The translations under genes were made by a program, and so were the position numbers. This document shows, one piece after another, positions 25,905 to 33,717 of a stretch of DNA of 51,042 nucleotides. The notes under the pieces were generated by a model. It worked only from the letters and a program-made list of their open reading frames with translations, made no database searches and was not told the DNA's origin. The first letter of the stretch is position 1. Every line of letters begins with the position of its first letter. This DNA is from Candidatus Thorarchaeota archaeon (lineage in GTDB: Archaea > Asgardarchaeota > Thorarchaeia > Thorarchaeales > Thorarchaeaceae), in the NCBI GenBank assembly GCA_019894665.1, contig JAGXOC010000002.1, positions 43,489 to 94,530 on the forward strand. Direction: 5' to 3'.

Positions 25905-27065
25905 TTAGCCGCCTCCTAAGGGGAGCAATGCTGCTATTCCAGGAATATAGACTATTGCGAGCATTATGAGTATGATATTCAAGAGCGCAAGTGGAAGCAG
26001 ATACTTCCAGCAGTAGTGAACTATCTGGTCTTGTCTGAGTCGCTGGAATGACGAACTCACAAGTACAAAGAAGAAGAACGTGATGAGAAACTTCAGTACA
26101 AAGTTCACAGGACCAGCTAATGGACCGGTCAGAGGACCAATCGGGCCACCAAGGAACAAGGTCACAATCAATGCCGAGTAAAGCATCTGTTCCGCGAATT
26201 CGGCGAAATATGTGAGTGTGAAGTGGATGCCGGTGAATTCCGTTCTCCATCCAAAGATGATCTCAGAGTCTGCGACTGGAGCATCGAATGGGAATATACC
26301 CACGGATGCTATTGCTGCCACAAGGAATGTTGCTAGATTGATTGGTAGCAATACCGCAAACCAAATCGATGACTGTGCCGCAGCTATCCCCATGAGACTC
26401 AGGGACCCTGCAAGTAATGCGGGTCCGATGGTAGAGATTATCAGTGGAATCTCAGCTGCAAACTGATTGTTAGCAGCCCTGAAACCACCAATGAGCGAGT
26501 ATTTTGACCCGCTGACCCAGCCAGCTAATAGCGATATGACTGGCACTGCAGTCAGAAATGCAAAGACCAATACTAGACTCACTGAGAGGTCTGCGATAAA
26601 CCAATATTCAAGATCCCAAGGTATGAAAGCGAAGGGCAATAGGACAACTACTAGAAGCAACCCAGGAAGGAATCTGAACATCCATCGCCTGGCATTGTCT
26701 GGAATAATGGTCTCTTTAGCAATCAATTTGATAGCATCAGCAAACAGCTGAAGTCCACCATACTTGCCCAAGTGCACGGGACCACGCCGATCCTGAATTC
26801 TACCCCATAATTTCCGGGTAAACCAAACGGCCCATATCAGAGCCATGACCACGAATATCAAACCAGGGAAAATGATAGCGCGGAAGAGGAACATAAAGTT
26901 GGATGGAAGGAAAATGGTCGCCCATATCCACCGGAACAGATCATACACCCAATAGAAGATGAAGCTCACAATACCGTAAATCCACTGAATAATGCCGTAA
27001 ATCCATTCAGGAATGCCTGCAAGCCATGCAAAGAAGTCGAATTGCAACATGACACCTCCAATCAT
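25905..27065 (-). CDS. nuoH: Complex I membrane subunit NuoH
   Basis: This polytopic protein (about 386 residues) includes the conserved NuoH core: an RRGPVHLGKYGGLQLFADAIKL segment that lies beside the quinone channel, PFDAPVADSEIIFGWRTEFTG, and FTLTYFAEFAEQML. It links the peripheral arm to the pump modules. A longer reading to 27173 runs deep inside nuoD and is unlikely. I place the start at ATG 27065, which overlaps the NuoD stop (ATGA); ATG 27050, behind a close GGAGGT, is the alternative. The usual PEAEQE-type acidic motif is altered (PVADSE). Confidence 0.9.
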   Translation of the reverse strand: MIGGVMLQFDFFAWLAGIPEWIYGIIQWIYGIVSFIFYWVYDLFRWIWATIFLPSNFMFLFRAIIFPGLIFVVMALIWAVWFTRKLWGRIQDRRGPVHLGKYGGLQLFADAIKLIAKETIIPDNARRWMFRFLPGLLLVVVLLPFAFIPWDLEYWFIADLSVSLVLVFAFLTAVPVISLLAGWVSGSKYSLIGGFRAANNQFAAEIPLIISTIGPALLAGSLSLMGIAAAQSSIWFAVLLPINLATFLVAAIASVGIFPFDAPVADSEIIFGWRTEFTGIHFTLTYFAEFAEQMLYSALIVTLFLGGPIGPLTGPLAGPVNFVLKFLITFFFFVLVSSSFQRLRQDQIVHYCWKYLLPLALLNIILIMLAIVYIPGIAALLPLGGG

Positions 27066-28198
27066 CTGTCCCACCACCCTGGATATGGATCTAAGCTTCC
27101 AAATATCACAATAAAGTCCGCAAACTTCGAGCCAGGCACTAAGTCCTTCAAGGCATAGTACGAGGCGATACAAGGCCCACGAATCTTGGCACGATATGCA
27201 GTCTGTGCTTTATCTTGGGTCTTGAGCCACAGTGTTGTGATACCTCTTGTACCCTCTACTCGGGCATATGCTTCCCCTTCAGGAAGTCTGTTTGCTTTTC
27301 CACGAGCCTTAGGATCAATTATCGGTCCTTCGGGTATCTGAGGTATCAATTGTTTGATGATCTCACATGCAGTTTCAGCCTCAGCAAATCGCTGCTCCAT
27401 CCTGTCTAGAGCATCGCTTTGGCCTGGATGTTCAGGATTCTCTGTGATGGGTACTTCCCAGTCTACCATGTCATAAGCAAGGTTCGGATCGGGGTCATCC
27501 TTTCTCAGGTCCATTGGGATACCGCATGCTTTCATAGGTGGACCACTCAGTCCCCATTTGAGACCCTGCTTAACATCGTATAATCCAATGTTCTCAGTTC
27601 TTGCCCTGAATGTTGGACTTCCCATTTGCATGTCTCTGAATTTGGGAAGCCTGTCCTCGAACCTATCTAAGGCTCGATTAAGTTGTTTCATGGACTTCTC
27701 TGTGAAATCATACTTTACGCCTCCTGGAGTAGAGTACGAAACAGTGTGTCGTGAACCGGTGAGCTCTTCAAAGGCATCAAGGGAATACTCTCGGTCGACC
27801 CATGGCCAGAGAGCCATTGTGAAGAAACCAAGCTCAGCATTAAACTGACCCCACCAGAACTGGATGCTGTGTAGACGGGACATCTCCATCATGATAGTCC
27901 GCATCACTTTCGCACGTTCTGGCACTTCGATCTCTGCAATCTTCTCAACTGCTGCAACATATGGATACTCAGCTAAGAATGCCTCAAGCATACACATTCG
28001 TTCTAATATAAGAGCGCCTTGTCTGAAGTTCTTGTACTCAAGAACCTTCTCAGCAGAACGGTGGAAGTAGCCAGCGTTTGGATCGCACTCGACAACATAG
28101 TCACCAACCAGTGTCAATTTAGTTGCCCAGCCGTGTGCTGAAACATGTTGAGGACCAAACCAGAGCTCCATTGCGTCTTCAAGAATGTCAGGACTCAC
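27062..28198 (-). CDS. nuoD: Complex I 49-kDa-type subunit NuoD with altered quinone site
   Basis: The protein (378 residues) opens with GPQHVSAHG (His18, His22; His22 corresponds to the quinone-site His of complex I) and ends in SLDPYPGWWDR, the family's usual end. It is a full-length NuoD related to NiFe-hydrogenase large subunits. Nickel ligands are missing. Where complex I has Arg-Met-Asp-Tyr with the quinone-binding Tyr, this protein has ERMCM (66-70), so Asp and Tyr are replaced by Cys69 and Met70. It overlaps NuoC by four bases. With NuoB and NuoH it should form the acceptor site; the acceptor may not be an ordinary quinone. Confidence 0.92.
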   Translation of the reverse strand: MSPDILEDAMELWFGPQHVSAHGWATKLTLVGDYVVECDPNAGYFHRSAEKVLEYKNFRQGALILERMCMLEAFLAEYPYVAAVEKIAEIEVPERAKVMRTIMMEMSRLHSIQFWWGQFNAELGFFTMALWPWVDREYSLDAFEELTGSRHTVSYSTPGGVKYDFTEKSMKQLNRALDRFEDRLPKFRDMQMGSPTFRARTENIGLYDVKQGLKWGLSGPPMKACGIPMDLRKDDPDPNLAYDMVDWEVPITENPEHPGQSDALDRMEQRFAEAETACEIIKQLIPQIPEGPIIDPKARGKANRLPEGEAYARVEGTRGITTLWLKTQDKAQTAYRAKIRGPCIASYYALKDLVPGSKFADFIVIFGSLDPYPGWWDR

Positions 28199-28722
28199 TG
28201 GCTGTCACCTCCTGGTTCGGGTCGAGGTTTTGGTGGCGTTATTCCAGTCTCGTTCAGTCTGCTTCTGTCAGTCTGGAATCTCTTACGCATCGGATAAGCT
28301 CCATCCAGCTCATCAGGTAGTAGTAGAAGTCTTGGATCAGGATGATTCTTGACCTCGATTCCAAACATCTCTCGGACTTCCCTCTCATGCCATTCGAGTC
28401 CAGGAAAGATGTCACAGGTACTCTCTATCTCAGGTTTTTCACCCTCTAGAGAAACTCGCAATTGAAGTAGCAATCGACTAGTGTATGACCAGAAGATGTA
28501 GATGAGCTCGTATTGGTCATTCTCAAGGTCAACACCAAACATTGACTCAGGGAGAACATCTTGGATTTCCTCATCGATCAGTGTAACAACATCGCGTATC
28601 TTGTTGGCGGGAACAACAAGCTCAATCCTGTTATCGCCGAGAGGATTTGATGTAACTTCAGGAATCTTGTTAATGACTAATCTTCCGAAAGTGGAAGCAT
28701 TAGTTGTAGACGAGTCAGACAT
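28195..28722 (-). CDS. nuoC: Complex I 30-kDa-type subunit NuoC
   Basis: The protein has the diagnostic NuoC segment LEWHEREVREMFGIEVKNHPDPRLLLL followed by YPMRKRF (split by GAY). The open frame extends to 28755. I place the start at ATG 28722 because AAAGGAGG lies at the right distance upstream and the ATG follows the NuoK stop by one base (TAAGATG). The C-terminus (PKPRPEPGG) overlaps the NuoD start by four bases. It is a structural subunit of the peripheral arm. Confidence 0.92.
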   Translation of the reverse strand: MSDSSTTNASTFGRLVINKIPEVTSNPLGDNRIELVVPANKIRDVVTLIDEEIQDVLPESMFGVDLENDQYELIYIFWSYTSRLLLQLRVSLEGEKPEIESTCDIFPGLEWHEREVREMFGIEVKNHPDPRLLLLPDELDGAYPMRKRFQTDRSRLNETGITPPKPRPEPGGDSQ

Positions 28723-28723
28723 C

Positions 28724-29035
28724 TTATGGTTCCTCCTTTTGGATTGGTTGTCCAAGGTCCACTGTGTCGTATCGTCGGTTATACATCAGCATCAAGACCA
28801 GAGCCAAAGCAGTGTGAGCCGCTGCAACAGAGATAACGAGTATGATCAATCCTTGTCCTGTGAAAGTGAAGACTGGGCTATAGAGTGACATAGCCACAAG
28901 AGCGATGTTAACGCCATTACCCATGATTTCCGCACCAATGAGGATCCTGATGAGGTTCCTTTTGACCATCATGCCATAGCCGCCCAAACCTATCAACATG
29001 AATGCAAGAATAAGGTACCACGATAGAGGGACCAT
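28724..29035 (-). CDS. nuoK: Complex I membrane subunit NuoK
   Basis: This 103-residue, three-helix protein has the conserved buried Glu segment IRILIGAEIMGNGVNIALVA and a second-helix AAHTALALVLML. Start and NuoJ stop overlap by one base (TAATG at 29035). It belongs to the E-channel region of the membrane arm. Confidence 0.92.
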   Translation of the reverse strand: MVPLSWYLILAFMLIGLGGYGMMVKRNLIRILIGAEIMGNGVNIALVAMSLYSPVFTFTGQGLIILVISVAAAHTALALVLMLMYNRRYDTVDLGQPIQKEEP

Positions 29036-29679
29036 TATGCATCCACCTCCTCAGGTTCTTCAGCGGGTGGTTCTTCATCCACTGGAGATTCATCTTCTTC
29101 AATTGTAGGCTCAGCCTCTATGCCGAAGTCTCCACGAATGGATCCAATCTGTTCAGCTTTATCCATCTTCAAAAGAGCAATTGCCCCTACTAGTGAGGTG
29201 ACCATGATGAGTGCAATCATTTGCACATAGATGCCATTGTTAGCCCACAACCAAAGCGCAAGTTCATTCAGATCATTTGAGATTATTACAAAAGTCTCAT
29301 CAAATGACTCTGCCCACGGAAACAGTAATGCTAGGATACCAGAGAGTGCAGCGACAATAGCAGCAACCATTAATCCTATCCGTCGCTTTCTCTTCGATGC
29401 GAAAGTTTCCAAGGAGGAATCTTGGGCTCTTGGTAGTAGCAGGACTGCAAAGATAATGAGTGCACTGATTCCTCCTGTGTACACCGCTATCTGCATCCCT
29501 GCAATGAAAGGTGCCTCAAGTAAAAGGAAGAATCCAGCAACAAAAGATGCCATGAAACCAAAGAAGAATGCAGCATAGACTATCTCTTTGTGTTCAAGCG
29601 CGAGATATGCAAGAACCAACACAATACCAGCAATCAGGAGAAACTCTACCTGTTCAAAAGCTCCTTCAAAACCCTGCAC
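29035..29679 (-). CDS. nuoJ: Complex I membrane subunit NuoJ with acidic C-terminal tail
   Basis: This protein of about 214 residues has five membrane helices, including the conserved QIAVYTGGISALIIFAVLLL segment (positions as in the pi-bulge helix of NuoJ). The frame is open to 29760, but that would overlap nuoA by 80 bases. GTG 29679, preceded by GGAGGTCACTAAA and lying just after the NuoA stop, is the likely start. The last about 25 residues are mostly Glu, Asp and Pro (EEDESPVDEEPPAEEPEEVD), an unusual tail shared in style with the 30876-31448 protein. Confidence 0.9.
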   Translation of the reverse strand: MQGFEGAFEQVEFLLIAGIVLVLAYLALEHKEIVYAAFFFGFMASFVAGFFLLLEAPFIAGMQIAVYTGGISALIIFAVLLLPRAQDSSLETFASKRKRRIGLMVAAIVAALSGILALLFPWAESFDETFVIISNDLNELALWLWANNGIYVQMIALIMVTSLVGAIALLKMDKAEQIGSIRGDFGIEAEPTIEEDESPVDEEPPAEEPEEVDA

Positions 29680-29680
29680 T

Positions 29681-30136
29681 TTAGTGACCTCCTGCAGCAT
29701 GTGGTTCTTCTTTTCTTTCAGCCTTCGCCTTGCGATACGCCTCAAGGGTCTCTTCCCCATTAAGGAAAGATTGCGGGAGCATCTTCATTACGTAACCGAT
29801 TCCGCCCATGATGATCAACATGAAAACAATGACCTGCCACACAACTTCATACTTGGTTGCATCAGACCACAGGATGTTCGATGAAGAAAGAAGCCAGAGG
29901 AATGCACCCATCACATCAACGACGACGAAAAGAACAGTGTAGACGAAGTAATTGTAAGGGTAGGAAATCCTAGCCGGTCCTATGGGTTCTTCTCCACACT
30001 CATAAGTCGAAGTCTTCTCAGAGTTTTGAAGTACGTGAGGACGAAGTACCCATGATGCCAATAGCATCACTACAACTAGGACCACTGCAAGTAGGGCCCA
30101 TATCAAGACTGGGATGAAATCGAGAAACAACCTCAT
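29681..30136 (-). CDS. nuoA: Complex I membrane subunit NuoA
   Basis: The protein (151 residues) has three membrane helices and the conserved loop STYECGEEPIGPARISYPYNYF (split at SYP) whose Cys lies near the quinone cavity. It ends in a charged, His-rich tail. It is the first gene of the eleven-gene operon. AGGAG lies 11 bases upstream of ATG 30136. Confidence 0.92.
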   Translation of the reverse strand: MRLFLDFIPVLIWALLAVVLVVVMLLASWVLRPHVLQNSEKTSTYECGEEPIGPARISYPYNYFVYTVLFVVVDVMGAFLWLLSSSNILWSDATKYEVVWQVIVFMLIIMGGIGYVMKMLPQSFLNGEETLEAYRKAKAERKEEPHAAGGH

Positions 30137-30499
30137 TCTTAGAAAATCTCCTCTGATTTTTCTTCAACATTGTAATCTTTACTAGCACCGAACCAAACAT
30201 GGCGGTTATTGAAGATACCTACAAAATAAGTCGTGCCAAGAGTCTCCCTATTCATTGGTTTCAGGTTCCTTCTGTGCTAACTCATCAGCGACATGCCCAG
30301 TCTGTAACCCGTGCTATGTGGAGTGTTCGCCATTCTTAACGCTCCACAGTACGAATTTCTGCTGAACCATGTGCTTTGAAACTGAACGCGGTAGGAAAGT
30401 ACCGTGATAAAAACGCTTCGGGTTTTTTTTGACCACTCAAAGAAGTTAAATAGTGGGTGGGGCGGAACAACAACTCGATACAACATCCCATGATTGTAG
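30137..30499. other. Divergent intergenic region between nuoA and a small membrane gene
   Basis: These 363 bases hold no gene I can support. On the minus strand ACTTATTTTG (about 30222-30231) could be the TATA element for the nuoA operon. On the plus strand AGTTAAATAG (about 30444-30453) could serve the gene at 30500. A run of eight T follows CGGG at about 30418-30430, which might end a short leftward or rightward transcript. Open frames here lack family features. Confidence 0.3.
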
Positions 30500-30865
30500 G
30501 TGATTTATTTGACTAGTGGCGAAGAAGGCACATTCTTCTATTATCTTGCACTCTTGATTGGAATGGTTCTGTTAGGAGCTTATTTTTGGACACTCATGAA
30601 TGCAACAATTATCGGAGTGAGCATGATCCTCTATTTGACACTTGTTTTAGGTGGGATGCTCCTAGTAGGTTCGACGTTTGGTTTTTCATCAACCAATACA
30701 CGATCTAGTAGAGTTGGTCTTACCATGCTCACTGGAATCCTCGGAGGGATTCACATATTTCTCCTCTTTACAATATTTGATCTAATTGTAGGGATTATCC
30801 TGTTTGCATGGATGGGCATAGGACTTCTGATTGCGTTTGCTGCCTACAGCTGGCTTCATGAGTAG
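30500..30865 (+). CDS. Small four-helix membrane protein, unknown
   Basis: I do not recognise this 121-residue protein. It has about four hydrophobic segments (near residues 12-30, 37-58, 72-90 and 92-118) joined by short loops, one being SSTNTRSSRVG. The start is GTG 30500 or TTG 30509; the latter has TAGGTGA seven bases upstream. It is the only plus-strand gene within the complex I region and converges on an accessory gene, so it need not belong to the complex. Confidence 0.5.
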   Translation: MIYLTSGEEGTFFYYLALLIGMVLLGAYFWTLMNATIIGVSMILYLTLVLGGMLLVGSTFGFSSTNTRSSRVGLTMLTGILGGIHIFLLFTIFDLIVGIILFAWMGIGLLIAFAAYSWLHE

Positions 30866-30881
30866 GTAGTCAGACCTACTC
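30860..30881. terminator. Hairpin spanning both stop codons of convergent genes
   Basis: GAGTAGGT (30860-30867) and ACCTACTC (30874-30881) form a perfect 8-bp stem with a 6-base loop. The TAG stop of the rightward gene and the TAG stop of the leftward gene both lie inside the arms. It may act as a bidirectional transcript end, although no long T-tract follows on either side. Confidence 0.4.
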
Positions 30882-31448
30882 AGTTTCAGCATCAGGCACT
30901 GGCTCACTTGAGGCTTCAGTTGTTTCCTCAACAGTGGGTTCAGTAGTTTCTTCCTCACCTGCGGATTCTACTTCAGGTTCAACTTCTTCTTCTACTTCAG
31001 GTTCAGGTTCTGGCTCGGGACCATAATGCAAAGCACTTGTGTCCAGAATACCAGGTGAGTAACTCTCCTCACGATTATGCATCATGGAAAAACCAGCAGC
31101 TGTGATTATGGAACCTCCTAGACCCCAACAGGAGAGGTACAGAGTTGTTCCTACTGAGGGAAGGGCCATTACAAACTGATCAATGAAAACAACAAAGAAG
31201 AAGCCAACAAGAACTGAGAGTGCCATCATCAGATTCTTGCCTTTTCCTTTTTCAGGTCGGAAGTATCCAATCAAGAAGAAAACTAAGAGAATGGACATCC
31301 CACCGATGAGAGTGAACGAACCTGCGATGACCAAGGACGCAGCTGGCATCAAGAATCCAAGATAGATAAAGTTGAAGATGAATGCTGTAAGTATGATCAA
31401 GCCAAGAAAGAGCATACAATACGGATCACTATCTTGCCTGAGTGACAT
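30876..31448 (-). CDS. Membrane protein with acidic tail, coupled to the GlcD-NuoB gene
   Basis: I do not recognise a family. The 190-residue protein has about five hydrophobic segments in residues 10-130, a basic loop (RPEKGKGKN), and a C-terminal tail of about 55 residues made of Glu, Pro, Val and Thr repeats. ATG 31448 overlaps the stop of the upstream GlcD-NuoB gene by one base (TAATG), so the two proteins are made together. Because the partner is a complex I subunit without its own membrane anchor, this protein is a candidate accessory subunit or docking protein. That is inference. Confidence 0.6.
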   Translation of the reverse strand: MSLRQDSDPYCMLFLGLIILTAFIFNFIYLGFLMPAASLVIAGSFTLIGGMSILLVFFLIGYFRPEKGKGKNLMMALSVLVGFFFVVFIDQFVMALPSVGTTLYLSCWGLGGSIITAAGFSMMHNREESYSPGILDTSALHYGPEPEPEPEVEEEVEPEVESAGEEETTEPTVEETTEASSEPVPDAETE

Positions 31449-33388
31449 TACTGCATCATCCCCATTGCATCTTGATTCTCGTATTTCTGCTGCCAGTGAG
31501 TTGTACCTGCACGAATCTTGTTCTGCAGGATCAGATGTGCTCTGATGAAGTCAGCTGGCTTTGGTGGACAACCCGGAAGATAAACGTCCACAGGTACTAT
31601 TTTGTCAGGTGGTGTTGCTAGGCTGTAGCCTTCCCAGAACAGCCCGCCTGAGGCGACGCACTGACCAAAGGCAATGACGAACTTTGGCTCTGGCATCTGC
31701 TCGTAGATACGTCTGAGTCTTGGGGCCATCTTCTTGGTCAATGAACCGGAGATCCATAGAACGTCAGTCTGTCTTGGACCGAAGAGTGGGAGCATTCCGA
31801 ATCTCTCAAAGTCCCAACGGGGTGCAATTCCTGCGGCACCATCAACCATGCAACAGCCAATACCGAACTGCATTGGCCATGGACTATGAGCTCTGCCCCA
31901 CCTAAGCATCCATTTCAACGGGGGTACATTCTGCAACCATTTCAGAAGTATTGGCGCTATTCGACCCCAGCCATTTCTGAATAGGTCGAAGAATATCCAC
32001 ATGAAGTATTTTCCGATTCTGAGAATGAATGGTAACCAGTAGGCGAAAATCTTGCCCGGATTTGAAATCTCATTCTTGTCCCATGTGAGCTTTGCCGATC
32101 TTATTCTAGAGAGTCGTTGTTTTCCAAAGTACTGTGAAGCATAATTAGCGAACCAAATTCCTGTTGAGTGGACATGGCCACCGTGACGTTGTGCGATTTT
32201 GAAGATGACAAAGCTTTGTGACCAAGAGAGCATGTAGAAGTGTCTTCGCTCATCTTCGAGGAAGTAGCCCATCATGGTGACCCCTGTCTTAGAGTTCACA
32301 TAACCGTCAATGCCAGCCTTAGCTGATGCTTGTTCAAACTGGAAGTCATCAAGTATTGCGACCAGATTCTCTAGGGGTGCGAACGCCTGACCAACGACAA
32401 GTGTTGGTCCCTTCTTCTTAATCTTCATCGGATAATAACGGTCGTGCCATTCATGTTCTGCAACGTCATCACCGTAGACGACTCCGCGGTACATCTCAGT
32501 GACCTCTTCGACCACCTTGATGCCCTCCTCTATCTCTTCCTCATCACCCTCATAGACAACCATGAGTGAGCAATGATGGGCAGGAATCGGGAATGGCTTC
32601 TCACCTTCCCAGATTGCCTTCTTGAGGTCTGTATACTTTGATTCTTCAAACTTGATGGTGAAGGGTAGTGGACCATCCTCGAGTATCTTCTCGATAGCTA
32701 AGACCATCTGATAGTTCTCTTCAAAACTGGAAACTATCACTTTCATTGGCATGAGGGTCTTGATCTTTAGAGTGACCTTTGTGATGATTCCAAGAATACC
32801 TTCGGTATCACAGAATAGGTCAATGTCCTTGGTCTTGACAATCTTCCCGGTTGGTAGTACAACTTCCAACATGACAACGTTTTCATTGATATTGCCATAT
32901 TTGAGAGACCCAATACCGTCCCCACCCTGGGCAACCCAGCCGCCGATTGTTGCTGAGAGACCTGACGAGGGATAACAACGGATATCCAAGCCCTTCTTGT
33001 TCAACTCAAACTGAAGATTAGCCCAAGAGATGCCAGGTTCAACAATGATGATCAGGTTCTCCTCATCAACTTCGAGGATGTTGTTCATACGGCGAGTATC
33101 TACTACGACGCCACCCTTTCGGGGTATAGCACCTCCGTAGCCTGAGGTACCAGCGCCTCGGGGAACGAGTGGTACTTTCTCCTTCTGAGCGAATTTGTAA
33201 AGAGCACTGATCTCCTCAGGAGTCAGTGGTTGGACAATGGCATCAGGGGTTGTGTTCATAAGCCAACCAACTTGCTTTGGTAGAGAACCGACGTCTAGGG
33301 CTGAGAGAATCAATTCATGCTTCTCTGTCAGCAAACGGTCACCAAAAATCTCAGCGAGTTTCTCGTTCTGCTTACGCTTCAGGACCAT
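31448..33388 (-). CDS. Fusion protein: GlcD-type FAD-linked oxidase plus complex I NuoB
   Basis: This single 646-residue frame combines two families. Residues about 45-215 are a PCMH-type FAD-binding domain (VPRGAGTSGYGG at 75-86, GGWVAQGGDGIGSL at 149-162); about 216-446 is the FAD-oxidase C domain, ending in NPGKIF. A hydrophobic linker (about 449-490) follows. Residues about 498-630 are NuoB, with SPWPMQFGIGCC, four cluster N2 ligands (Cys512, 513, 577, 607), RWDFERFGM and VPVDVYLPGCPP. No separate nuoB exists in the window. The oxidase part has lost the usual metal-site motifs (GHxGDGNxH reads GYFLEDERRH; GEHGIG is also broken), so its substrate is open. The start has GGAGAG eight bases upstream. 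No internal ATG before the NuoB part has a good ribosome-binding site. Confidence 0.9.
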   Translation of the reverse strand: MVLKRKQNEKLAEIFGDRLLTEKHELILSALDVGSLPKQVGWLMNTTPDAIVQPLTPEEISALYKFAQKEKVPLVPRGAGTSGYGGAIPRKGGVVVDTRRMNNILEVDEENLIIIVEPGISWANLQFELNKKGLDIRCYPSSGLSATIGGWVAQGGDGIGSLKYGNINENVVMLEVVLPTGKIVKTKDIDLFCDTEGILGIITKVTLKIKTLMPMKVIVSSFEENYQMVLAIEKILEDGPLPFTIKFEESKYTDLKKAIWEGEKPFPIPAHHCSLMVVYEGDEEEIEEGIKVVEEVTEMYRGVVYGDDVAEHEWHDRYYPMKIKKKGPTLVVGQAFAPLENLVAILDDFQFEQASAKAGIDGYVNSKTGVTMMGYFLEDERRHFYMLSWSQSFVIFKIAQRHGGHVHSTGIWFANYASQYFGKQRLSRIRSAKLTWDKNEISNPGKIFAYWLPFILRIGKYFMWIFFDLFRNGWGRIAPILLKWLQNVPPLKWMLRWGRAHSPWPMQFGIGCCMVDGAAGIAPRWDFERFGMLPLFGPRQTDVLWISGSLTKKMAPRLRRIYEQMPEPKFVIAFGQCVASGGLFWEGYSLATPPDKIVPVDVYLPGCPPKPADFIRAHLILQNKIRAGTTHWQQKYENQDAMGMMQ

Positions 33389-33400
33389 GAGTGCACTCTC

Positions 33401-33470
33401 CAGCTCTTGAACAGAGCTGCTTACAGTCAGTGGCGTGGAAAGTAGTAGGATAAAAACCTAGCGAGGGAAG
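33401..33470. repeat. 70-base upstream element, copy A (promoter/leader of the GlcD-NuoB gene)
   Basis: This stretch aligns without gaps to 38001-38070, with about ten differences in 70. It lies 13-82 bases upstream of the GlcD-NuoB start. It contains an inverted repeat (AGCTC and GAGCT around TTGAACA) and the TATA-like GGATAAAAACC. The rest of the 33389-33717 gap holds a second TATA-like box for the rightward gene and no open frame of note. Confidence 0.75.
33448..33458 (-). promoter_or_regulatory. TATA-like box for the GlcD-NuoB gene
   Basis: On the minus strand the sequence reads GGTTTTTATCC. It is about 60 bases upstream of the start codon, giving a leader of about 35 bases that would contain the short inverted repeat at 33402-33418. 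Confidence 0.35.
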
Positions 33471-33638
33471 GTAATTTCACAATTATGTGTGAATACGATT
33501 GGTTTCATTGCTAGATGTTTGTTTTTCACACTCGTTCTTTCAACTAAATCGAATGGTTTCACACTGAACCTTAAATCTTGATTTTAGTTGCACAAAGTAA
33601 GAAGAATGATTGTTGTCATCTGGAGTATAGTACCAATT

Positions 33639-33650
33639 GAAATATAAACA
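33639..33650 (+). promoter_or_regulatory. TATA-like box for the first haem-motif surface protein
   Basis: GAAATATAAACA is a strong archaeal TATA match preceded by purine-rich sequence. It lies about 70 bases upstream of ATG 33718, predicting a leader of about 45 bases. Confidence 0.45.
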
Positions 33651-33717
33651 ACGAATACAGGCCAACTTTTGAAACCCGCCGTACTTGATACTCAAGAACC
33701 ACCTTGGTGAACGCGTC

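Noticed and set aside
27062-28198. NiFe-hydrogenase large subunit, making the operon a group 4 hydrogenase
   Set aside because: Only one cysteine of the four nickel ligands has a counterpart; the protein begins and ends like NuoD.
30277-30486. 69-codon minus-strand frame in the nuoA upstream gap
   Set aside because: No recognisable domain, unusual composition, and it covers the likely promoter region of the divergent gene.
31448-31909. Internal start producing a separate NuoB from Met494 of the fusion
   Set aside because: No ribosome-binding site precedes that ATG and the frame is continuous from the flavin domain. Transcript or protein data could still revise this.
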